Positions 44,974 to 54,601 of a stretch of 64,000 bases of DNA are shown piece after piece. How positions within the stretch are numbered: position 1 is the stretch's first letter; the number at the start of each line of letters is the position of its first letter. The translations under genes and the position numbers were made by a program. Below the pieces are notes generated by a model that saw only the letters and a program-made list of their open reading frames with translations, ran no database searches and was not told where the DNA came from. Origin of the DNA: Molanna angustata (Eukaryota > Arthropoda > Insecta > Trichoptera > Molannidae); NCBI GenBank assembly GCA_963576475.1, contig OY754981.1:25319411-25383410 (forward strand). Direction: 5' to 3'.

Positions 44974-45644
44974 TTTTTTTGACAAACTTTTTAACGTCTC
45001 AATAGGGACGAAGTTGGAATGTTATAGAAGAACCAGAAACTCCTGTTTCTTCTATAATATTCCAACTTTGTCTCTATTGAGATTTTAACGTTGCAATAGG
45101 GACGAAGTTGGAATATTATAGAAGAACCAGAAACTCCTGTTTCTTCTATAATATTCCAACTTTGTCTCTATTGAGATTTTAACGTCTCAATAGGGACGAA
45201 GTTGGAATATTATAGAAGAACCAGAAACTCCTGTTTCTTCTATAATATTCCAACTTTGTCTCTATTGAGATTTTAACGTCTCAATAGGGACGAAGTTGGA
45301 ATATTATAGAAGAACCAGAAACTCCTGTTTCTTCTATAATATTCCAACTTTGTCTCTATTGAGATTTTAACGTCTCAATAGGGACGAAGTTGGAATATTA
45401 TAGAAGAACCAGAAACTCCTGTTTCTTCTATAATATTCCAACTTTGTCTCTATTGAGATTTTAACGTCTCAATAGGGACGAAGTTGGAATATTATAGAAG
45501 AACCAGAAACTCCTGTTTCTTCTATAATATTCCAACTTTGTCTCTATTGAGATTTTAAAAAGTTTGTCAAAAAAATATCATTTGACCCCCGACAGGGAAA
45601 AAAATCCAATGTTTGCATAATATATGAAATTAAAAAAAATATTC
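44974..45644 (-). mobile_element. Hairpin retroposon-like element, copy 3, with six tandem 94-bp hairpins
   Basis: On the minus strand it starts GAATATTTTTTTT, continues CCCTGTCGGGGGTCAAATGA and GACAAACTTTTT, and ends GTTTGTC plus an A-run. Exact 13-bp flanks GGTCTGCTACTCT lie at 44961-44973 and 45645-45657. The core is six units of exactly 94 bases (starting 44993, 45087, 45181, 45275, 45369, 45463). Each unit is itself inverted: GTCTCAATAGGGACGAAGTT and GGAATATTATAGAAGAA pair with TTCTTCTATAATATTCC and CTTTGTCTCTATTGAGA. Units differ by only a few bases. Confidence 0.85.
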
Positions 45645-45659
45645 GGTCTGCTACTCTCT

Positions 45660-46505
45660 TTATCAACATAGGAGAAATACACAGAGCACCCAAAATTTAA
45701 GGAAATATAGAAAGTTATAGGCCTACCAAACTTTTATACTTAGAATTTTTGTTCATCAGTTAAAAATTCTATTACATTTTTTCATATATCTTAAAAACTG
45801 TAAAATGCTGTAAATTTGACAAATACAATATCTCAAATTTATTTTTATGAAAGAAATCCAGGGTTTATTAAACTATATTAAGAAAAATATATATTTTTAT
45901 TTTTTATATTTCCGACACTTTTAAAAACATTGAAAAATGCAACATCTCAACTAGCTTTTTTTTTATATATTTTTATATTTCCGACATTTTTAAAAACATT
46001 GAAAAATGCAACATCTCAACTAGCTTTTTTTTATATATTTTTATATTTCCGACATTTTTAAAAACATTGAAAAATGCAACATCTCAACTAGCTTTTTTTT
46101 ATATATTTTTATTTTTTATATCTCCGACATTTTTAAAAACATTGAAAAATGCAACATCTCAGCTAGCTTTATAATTTTCTATAAAAAGGTATTCTTTATA
46201 ACAGTAAACTGTTTTCTAAAAATTTTGTAAAAATTTAATTTAGGTGATGACATCATTCATACTTTGTAATGGCAGTATACACTCATATTTACTCCTCCAA
46301 GGTATACACAATATCTACGGGGACTCTCAATTATACTTTATCTCCGTTAAGCTGTTTACATATTCAGGGTAGGCAAAAAGGACTGACTGAAATATATTTT
46401 AAAATAATCAATTTGGATTATTGAATAGTTTGGTAGGTATTCTTTAACTATACATACTTTCACCATCGACAGTTGGATCTCATGTGTTACATGAACTAGT
46501 ATTCG
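45660..46505. repeat. Dispersed repeat (shared with 57380-58020), with a 68-75-bp tandem array inside
   Basis: AACTTTTATACTTAGAATTTTTG and CGACAGTTGGATCTCATGTG with TTACATG..ACTAGTA recur near 57720 and 57980. Inside, four units of 68-75 bases begin with TCCGACA..TTTAAAAACATTG at 45911, 45980, 46048 and 46123. Class unknown. Confidence 0.6.
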
Positions 46506-47154
46506 AATACCTGCATTAACTCAGTGAGAAAGATTTGAGATTTAAGTTTTCTAAGTAAACATTATAGTTGTCACCAAATACCTCGAGCCATTTCCTCTGT
46601 TTTCATCACATGTACAAGTAAACTGCAACGTGTATGCTATAAAACTGTACAGTTATACAAAAGAACAACTTCCCTGGTAGCTGTCAGGTATGCCATTGTA
46701 TAGTATATGGCCAACATGAGACTTAACTCTTTACTGGATTTTGATGCCATATGGAATCATAATATATTTCAGACTAGGTAGAATAGAGATCCATGAACCA
46801 ATTTGGACAGCATTTCTGTATTGGTTGATAAAAAAAGATTTCCACTTTCAAAAAATCAGTTATAAGTATTACATTTTACGTCAACTCTTTTACTGTTAAA
46901 GTACTGTGAAAGTTGCAGTTGCAAGTGAAATATAATATTCAGTAATTAAGAGTATTTTCAAAGAGTTTGGATGACATATATTTTTTCTATTTCTTATTGT
47001 TTTCACAAAATGATGATCTTTAAAAAGTAAAATATCATTTTTTCATTCATAATTTTCAAAAAATATATGACTCAAAATGGAATCATCAGTCTGTAGTGAT
47101 AACATACCATCATGCAACTTATTGTTTTCGATGTAAATTTTACTCCTATAAATT

Positions 47155-47335
47155 TACCAAATAAAGGTTGGAAGACCGCGGCTGTGATGGGAGGACGAAG
47201 TTGGAAGGGATGCTTCCCAACTATTGCAAGTGCCGGGCAGTTGAAGAGTTGCTGCAGAAGGTGGAGGTGAAGACTGACGGAGGCCAAGGCTCGATATGGG
47301 CTTTAGCGCCATTGAAGAAGATCTTTACCAAATTC
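47155..47335 (+). pseudogene. C-terminal fragment of a non-LTR retrotransposon polymerase
   Basis: The plus strand reads KTAAVMGGRSWKGCFPTIAS, breaks frame, and ends RLTEAKARYGL with a stop, the usual end of one insect non-LTR group. A shorter piece of the same end lies at 1595-1655. Confidence 0.5.
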
Positions 47336-47409
47336 ACAGATTTTATTGCACTTGAGTGACTACATCTAATGTTTAATGTTCATTCTTTTTTGTCTGTTTT
47401 TATTTTATG

Positions 47410-47945
47410 GTAAAACTAGCTGAATACCCGCAGCTTCGCTTGCTTTACTTATTTGAATGTCGATACATATTAATAAATTTCATTGTGGCAGACCACATCT
47501 CGAAATTTCTTTCGAGTGCGCGCCTAGCGACGGCAAGTACATTTGTTTATCGCTAGGCTGAGTTCATCGCCCGCAACGTCAAACAAGTGACAATACTCCT
47601 CAACTGGGTATGACACTTCAAATAAATAAGTCTAGAAAGTTCGAGGACATTGAACTTGCTACCCCCAGCGCAGCACTATTTAAGGGAGTCTACACCTCTA
47701 CACGTCGTCACTTCATTTCCGTATTTCATCTGTCACTTCACGCCGCCGTTACGACCACGCGACCACTGGTCGCTTCTCGACCACGCCGTCTCGCCGACAC
47801 TTCATCTCTCGACCACCGGTCATCGCTCATCGCTCGACCTCGCAAGCACGATGGTATTTCACCATACGATAATCGGACACTTCGACATACTCAATCGTTA
47901 TACCTACTCATCGTGAGAAAGTTCCTTTGAAAAAAAAAAAAAAAA
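47410..47945 (+). other. Retroelement terminus plus GC-richer block ending in poly(A)
   Basis: CTAGCTGAATACCCGCAGCT followed by TCGCTTGC at 47417 resembles a terminal phrase found on many lepidopteran retroelements. Beyond it is a GC-richer block with TATTTAAGG (47678), many CGACCAC words, and an A15 run at 47930-47945. A solo LTR or a retroposed non-coding transcript are both possible. No protein domain seen. Confidence 0.4.
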
Positions 47946-48704
47946 TAAGATGCAAAATATTTATTTACGTATATATTTTTTTTTAATTTGACACCAAACA
48001 AACGTTTTATGAAATACACTCGAGGGATTGTAGATATTATGTTTGTGTTTGGCGCCGCCTCCATAAAGTGAATTGATGTAAATAAACATTTTGAAAGGTG
48101 TATTAATATTAAAATAAAAAATGCAGCTCTTCGCTAATTTCACTTTTTTGAGTTCCACCCACACCCTACCCAACCATCCAACCAATTAGGATGTGTTTAT
48201 TTCCGACCTGTTTTTAATTCTAAGTGGCATCGAACGAATTTCGTTAGAATTTTTAATTTTAATAGTTTTTTTATGAATCACTTATAAAAAATATTATAAT
48301 GATTATTTTTAAAATAATTTATTTGCCCACACCACGCGTTCCCTCGATCTTTCCTTCGATGATGAGTGCATAATTTTCACCTCTGAGGTTCAGATTAAAT
48401 GCTTAACGTGCCATCTCTATTTTACATCGAGTTTCGTTGTCTGAATCGAAGTTTTCGGCTGTCGGTGGCTTGTCTCACGTGTAATTTGGATTTTTTTATC
48501 TAATCTGCCTGAAAGCAAGACACCTATTTTCATTGTGCACTAGCATTCTCCTAATTCGTTATAGAAGGTAACCCTTGATGTATCGTGAGTAAATTAATGG
48601 AGAAAGGTTTCGGAAGTAAGTGCGGATAATATTCGATCCGATATCCGATTCGATATTTTTATTTTATTTTTTTCAATTTTATTTTACACATTAGGTACTT
48701 ATAA

Positions 48705-50990
48705 TTAGATATGGTTACAGTCGCGGAAAATAAATGGTAAAGTGACACCCAGGATAGAGAATTGTGGAAAAAGTTGACGGAGGCCTACATCAAGCAGTGG
48801 AGAAATACTTAAGAAGAAAATAACAAAAAATAACAGGACTTCTTTGTACACAACGTTAACCGTTTTTCTTTTAGGTGCCAATATTACCAGAGAGTTTGAT
48901 AAGCTTACTCTTGAACAGGCTACATAAAATTGTCCATGCGAAAAACAGTCTTTCCTCAAGTCGATCCCTGCTACTTTCAATGTTTGTCCTTGGGACTTGT
49001 TTATGGTCATAGCAAAACAAACTTTTAAGGGGAATTGCAGTCTTTTAAAATCAAATAGATATTCGGAGAGGATTAATGGTATCCTTGGTATGAACACCGA
49101 CTCTCCCTTACCAGATCCTATTAACACCGCAGCTTCAATCATATTTCTGTGGAGAACTTTCACTCGTAATCTTGTACCATTACAGAGCTTAGGTGGATAA
49201 AGATTCCTCAGTAATAAAACAGGTGCTCCTACTTTGAGAAAAGTCTGTGTTCGGGAAGACCAGAAGGATTCAATGTGTTCAAAAACTCAACTGGGGGATG
49301 TACTGTATCTTCACTCTGAACAACTGAATCGATAGATTTGTATTCCATATGGACCCCTTCAAACGAATCAATAATGAATTTATTTATTGAGTTAACTATA
49401 TTATTTTTGGGAGTTAATATGGCACGTTCATTCCGCAGATTTTTCAGTTAATTTTTCGATCTCGGGATATATTTTTGATGTGAGCTCATCCAAAGAATTA
49501 ACTTTTGTACATAGACCGGAGGGGATAGAAATTTTACATTCAGTTACAGGAAACTCTCCATTTCCAATTTTCAGAAGCAATTCAGAAAACTGATCTGCAA
49601 ATAAATCACCTCGCAAATGGACCCTCATGTTCTTCTTGAGTGATATTTTTTTTTTAATAACTGCCCATAAATATGATAACTTGATGCAAGCCTTCACCTC
49701 ATCAGCTCGCGTCCCCCTAGGTACTACAGGTAAAGTCTGTCGAAAATTCCCGGCAAGAAGTACGGTGATGCCCCCCATTACACGATCATTTCCCTTTATG
49801 TATTTGAGGGTTCTGCTTAGAACTTCGGAACCTCCTTTATGTGCCATAGTGCTTTCGTCCCAAACAATGAGTTTGCAAACCCTGAGAACATGCGCCATAT
49901 TGCTTTGTTTTGAAATATTGCACATGGGAGATTCTACGTGTATTAGATTCAAAGGAAGCTTAAAGGCAGAGTGAGCCGTTTTACCTCCTATTAACAACGT
50001 TGCAAAGATTCCAGAAGAAGATTCCAGAAGTTGATAAGAAAGGTTTTTCCAGTACCTCCGGGAGCATCTAAAAAGAACATTTGTCCAGATCTTGAAACGA
50101 TAATTGTACAGACCTGATTATAAATAGCGAGCTGCTATCATTCAAAGAAGTTTCATAAGCCAACACTTCTTGTGCTAAAGAATTGATGTCGTAATTCGTC
50201 TCTCTTGTATACTCGCGATTGTTCCTTTCAGACTGTGACGGTTGAGGTAAACTGTAGTGTAACCTGTAACCCCCAAAGATAATACTACTTCTTCGATCAT
50301 TAAAAGGCAACTTGTTGTATACGACGTCCATCAATATATTTTGCTGCATGTTATCATCTATCTCTCTGGCTATCTGCCGTGTTGTGTCTTCTGCTAAATA
50401 ATTTTTATACTTTTGCCAAAGAGCCAAGGGATTCGAAAGTTGGCAAAATACTAACATCACAGAAAAGAGATCCCGCAACTTCAAAGAAGAATCACATAAA
50501 GCCACCTCCTCTATGGTTGTGTCCCAATGTTTGTCATCCTCTAGTCTGACATGCTGACTGGTATGTAGAGTGGAGAATCCCATTCACAGTTTTTAAATCA
50601 GAGAAGGACGTTGGACCACGAACTTCATGTAATAGTAAACGAAGGTGATAACATTCCGTATTATTAGGGTGAATAGTATTAACCCTTCCTAGTGCATTAT
50701 CTTTCTTCACTCCACGCCAACCCTCAACATTCATTCCCTGCTTTCTTCTTACGATTATGGTACTTTTCCACACAAAGTATGAAGGCACTTCAGAGTAAAG
50801 AAGAGTCTTCGCAAAACTATCAGTTTGACATAGTTCGAAAAATTCTAGAAGTGTTGTTTTTGGTGGATTATTGACTCAAGAATGAATTTGAATTAAAATA
50901 CACCCTCTGACCATTCTCCAGATTTACAGCAAGATGAAAAACCTTTGGATACCTCTCGTGAATTGAAAATCCTAAAATTCGCCACATCAC
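48705..50990 (-). pseudogene. Helitron PIF1-like helicase, decayed
   Basis: Reading from the right: FPIHERYPKVFHLAVNLENG, LLYSEVPSYFVWK, DNALGRVNTIHPNNTECYHL, LLLHEVRGPTSFSDLKTVNG, LEDDKHWDTTIEE. Then Walker A (FFLDAPGGTGKT, near 50065), LLIGGKTAHSAFKLPL, Walker B (KLIVWDEST), VLLAGNFRQTLPVVPRG, VCFAMTINKSQGQTL and GQFYVACSRVS. These are helicase motifs of Helitron RepHel proteins. It is broken by frameshifts near 50555, 50020 and 49236, a stop/small deletion near 49430 and another stop near 50880. The N-terminal HUH Rep nuclease is not present. Helitron ends were not found. Confidence 0.85.
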
Positions 50991-51130
50991 ATGTTACAAA
51001 ATGGCGACTTCCTATAAACAAATATCATGCCATAATTCAGTGACGTATCATAATTAATTTTTATAATATTGTGTGTTATTTTTGTATTTATTTGTGGATT
51101 AAAATAAATAAATATAGATTTTTTTATAGT

Positions 51131-51315
51131 CGGCCTTCGTGACTCAGTTGGTTAGGTATCTGACTGCTGATCCAAGGGTCCCGGGTTCGATTCCCAGTGG
51201 AGACACATTTTTAAATTGTGTTTTCAGTCTGGATCTGTGGGACGATTAACATCGTAAGTCTCCAAAATGTGGCAACTTGTAATTGGGTGCGTGATAACTT
51301 AATATTAATTTAGTC
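51131..51315 (+). mobile_element. SINE family A, copy 5
   Basis: Best preserved head: GTGACTCAGTTGGTTAG (A box) and GGTCCCGGGTTCGATTCCCA (B box). Then GTTTTCAGTCTGGATCTGTG, GACGATTAACATCG, CTCCAAAATGTGGCAACTTG and AATTGGGTGCGTG; the 3' end is truncated. Confidence 0.85.
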
Positions 51316-51602
51316 TATATATGGTTGTAAATCATATATTTCTGGTCATTAACTGCCGACCTTCAACCCACAGACATCTACTATCTAATTAAATCAATTA
51401 AGGTGAAAGTTTACTATTTGCAACATAAAATATAAACATATGTATTTAAGTACGAAACCAAACTTAATATAAAACATTAAACATTTATATATTTCCATAC
51501 CACGCCAATGTCTTATTTTATTACGACGTTCCAAAAATATTTTCAAAATCTTTCTAGAAGCATTCTGTTTACAATATATTTTTTAGTAATATAGGTAGGT
51601 AT

Positions 51603-52936
51603 CAGTGGCGACTCTATATAAAGTGCATTGGATCAATTGCACTACCAATTTTTAAATGATATATTGTAAAAAATAATATTTAAATATGTTTTAAAAATAA
51701 TATTACGCTTTACTTTATTGCTATTATTTTTTTCCAAAAAAAAAATAATTAGTAAACACTGTCCATATTTCTTATATCTTCGCGATCGATATAATATTAT
51801 GTAACTACCGCAATACAAATAATATTATTAATTTTGTACTGCGTGCGATATTCATTACGCACCGAGTTATAATTGTCTATTGTATAGCGTATGTATGAAC
51901 AGACAGAGATAGTCCCGTATTAGATGAGAAAGAGATACTTGTACTTACTAGCAATGCATTCATTTCACAAATTTCGTGCATTGCACCAAATTATCATATC
52001 TTAGATGTACTTAGAATGTATATCTCTATCTCGCTCTCTCTAATATGTTCGCAATTAGTATTGAAACATGAATATTGGCGTGTTATCTTTTTTCTTCGTA
52101 ATGTAAACACTAGGTATACATGAGCATTGAGCATGCGCAATTAGAGTAATTTGTCAGGTTTTAGTCAGTTGAAACAAAACTTTGTTTATATCGTATATTA
52201 TCGCTTTTTACAAGATAATCTAAATCAATAAATATTTGTGTATAGTTCAGATATCTTATAGATTTAAAAACGAGTGAATTAATAGATGTGTTTTACATTA
52301 AAAGTAATAAGTCTTCTTTTGAAAATAAATTAAAAATAAATCGTGGAGGTCTTCCAAGACCAATGTTAAATATTAAACAACAATGCAAACTTAGAACCAA
52401 GAATTTTGTTCGTGTTTTTAAAATGCAGTTCTATGATACGGCATCATGATTATGTGGTTGTGACAAATTAAATAGTTTATTTTGTTTTCCATGTTAACTA
52501 TTCGATGGCGACTATATCTACTTGGATTATAAAAGGTGTTAATGATTTGGCTCGTTTATCTCATTTATTTATTTATTTAATAAATAAATAAATTATTTCT
52601 TCACAAATTCATTTACGCAATACAATAAATTTATCTAACTTAGATACTGTTGACATTAGAACACAATTAGATTGTGGATATCGATCAATAACAAACGAGT
52701 GATTGAAGTTTTTGCCAAATAGAAACAGCGCAGGATTGAACTTCTTTACAAATAGGTAAAATATTTTGAATATGTATATTATTTCATTTTTTTCCATAAT
52801 ATACAAACGTAGACGTATATATCTATGTAGATATACGTAAATGCATATCGATTAAATACCAATTAATTTATTATTAATTCAGGAAAAAATTGCACTACCA
52901 ATAATTATCAAAAATACGATCTACCAGTCGCCACTG
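51603..52936 (+). mobile_element. hAT element, 1,334 bp, exact 8-bp target duplication, transposase remnant
   Basis: Inverted ends CAGTGGCGACT on both sides, with TTGCACTACC / GGTAGTGCAA inside. GTAGGTAT is repeated exactly at 51595-51602 and 52937-52944. At about 52340-52560 the plus strand keeps pieces of the N-terminal zinc-finger region of hAT-type transposases: GLPRPMLNIKQQCK, RVFKMQFYDTAS, a stop, LCGCDKLNSLFCFPC. The rest of the transposase is gone. Confidence 0.85.
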
Positions 52937-53214
52937 GTAGGTATGTACCTATCCCAAACAAAATGTTTATTTTTCTGATTTATTTTATGCAAAATATTTA
53001 ATATTTTTTTACAACCCTTTTTACCAAAATTTTTCAAAACAACGAAACACATATATTTTTATTTTTAAAGGAGAATACATATATTTATTTTTAGCTTTCT
53101 ACCTTTATTAGTTTCTGAGATATGATTATTCAAAAATAACTACCCCCCCACCCTTTAACGCCTTGTAAGGGTCACTTTTTTATTTTAGAATAATACATTT
53201 TGATGCTTACTTAC

Positions 53215-53320
53215 CTATTTGATTTAAAAATTTCACTTCTCTACCATTAGCCGTTTGGGCTGTGCGTTGATGAGTCAGTCAGTCAGTCAGGACACTTTGC
53301 TTTATAGATATAGATAACTG
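53215..53320 (+). repeat. Retroelement 3' terminus
   Basis: AGCCGTTTGGGCTGTGCGTT, GATGAGTCAGTCAGTCAGTC and TTATAGATATAGATA form a 3'-end phrase known from many insect retroelements, probably RTE-type. Possibly the partner of the phrase at 47417, but the 5.9 kb between holds other elements. Confidence 0.5.
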
Positions 53321-53579
53321 AAAGAATGTTAACAATTTTTTTTTGAAAATGTATAAATAAATCATGTAAGGCCAAGATAGGACAGAAGACATTATTTGTC
53401 AATTGTATTATAGAAATCGGACTGTAAACTTTCTGTAAAAGAATATTGGGATGACCTAGAAGACATGAATTGTTTTGAAAAGAACCTCCCCATTTGTTGA
53501 AACTCAAACTGCTTCTTTATCTCATCCTTAATATCAAAGAAGCAGATAGAGAATGTACATAGTTGGTCAAAAGGTGTGA

Positions 53580-53745
53580 AACCGGTACCTCAATTTTTTT
53601 TTTTTAAATAATGAATGTTCATGTGTATGAGGAAGTATAACATTCTTATAAATTCCCTAAATGAAGCATAAATGAAATCCGGTTGTGGCAGAATTGAACT
53701 CGCGACCACTGGATTACTAACCCAGTGCTACCACCCATCTTAATA
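53580..53745 (-). mobile_element. SINE family B (tRNA-Thr-derived), copy 1
   Basis: The minus strand reads GGTGGTAGCACTGGGTTAGT, then AATCCAGTGGTCGCGAGTTC (B-box region) and GATTTCATTTATGC, TTTAGGGAAT, with a tail towards ACATGAACATTCATT. The anticodon loop position has AGT, a threonine anticodon. It faces the copy at 53785, about 40 bases away. Confidence 0.75.
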
Positions 53746-53784
53746 AGTTCCATAAATAGTTCTTAAATTAGATTTGCATATATA

Positions 53785-53950
53785 AAGTAGGTGGTGGAAA
53801 AGTGGTGAGCGCACTGGATTAGTAATCCAGAGGTCGCGACTTCAATCCTGACACGACTGATTTCGTTCACCAATAGTAAAAAGCATATGCTTAATTTAAG
53901 GAATGTATAATATATGTACATGCTACAAGGACATGTTCATTCTTTTTTTA
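53785..53950 (+). mobile_element. SINE family B, copy 2
   Basis: GGTGGAAAAGTGGTGAGCGC, CTGGATTAGTAATCCAGAGG, TCGCGACTTCAATCCTGACA, then GATTTCGTTCACC, TTTAAGGAATGTATAA and ACATGTTCATTC. Tail-away, inverted relative to copy 1, so the pair could fold on itself. Confidence 0.75.
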
Positions 53951-54239
53951 TAAAAAGTTCTATTTAATACCAACACAATTGGAGGACACTTTTATTTGAA
54001 CCAACACAGGATATTGCATGGGAATCTTCATTACCAGATCCATCATAAAAAAAATTAACTTACAGGAATTGTGAAGATGTCTTCCGTTTATGAGAGTAGC
54101 CAATATGTTTTCCTGTCGTAGCTGATATAATGTCCAGAGATAGATTTCAAATCTTGAGAAGGTATTTTCATGTATATAATAATAGTGCTTTTGTGGACAG
54201 TTAGCTTCGGAGCCAAATGACCATCTGGTTTGATGCTAT

Positions 54240-54310
54240 CAACCATTGCCCTTGAGGTGAAAACACAAAAATGGCGATATATAAATTATCCATTTATTAT
54301 TATTATTGGC
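54240..54310 (+). repeat. CR1-like 3' tail
   Basis: CATTGCCCTTGAGGTGAAAA, AATGGCGATATATAAATTA and a (TTA)n end; fourth copy of the tail at 41240. Confidence 0.5.
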
Positions 54311-54601
54311 CAAAGGCTCTATGGGATAATAAGAGATGCAGATTTTTGTAACCAGTCCTCTATTCAACCCAAGAAGTGTAAATACCTGAGTTTGATCCCA
54401 GAAAAACGTTTTGAAAATTTCCATATTAATTAAAAAAATTGTTTACTATAAACTAATTAATGATTTTGAATTTTCCATAGATGACAGATATAAAACTGAA
54501 AAGATATGTATGTAGTTAGTAACTTTATTTATCGTATGACATAGTGAATACATCAAAATCAAACCAACAAACACACAGTTAAACATAAACAAAATACGAT
54601 C

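Noticed and set aside
47610..47930. 106-aa protein
   Set aside because: Low-complexity CGACCAC-rich block with no domain; more likely non-coding retroelement DNA.
47417..53318. A single 5.9-kb retroelement from the two terminal phrases
   Set aside because: The phrases are in compatible orientation, but the interior holds a Helitron fragment, a SINE and a hAT element; each phrase is common alone.
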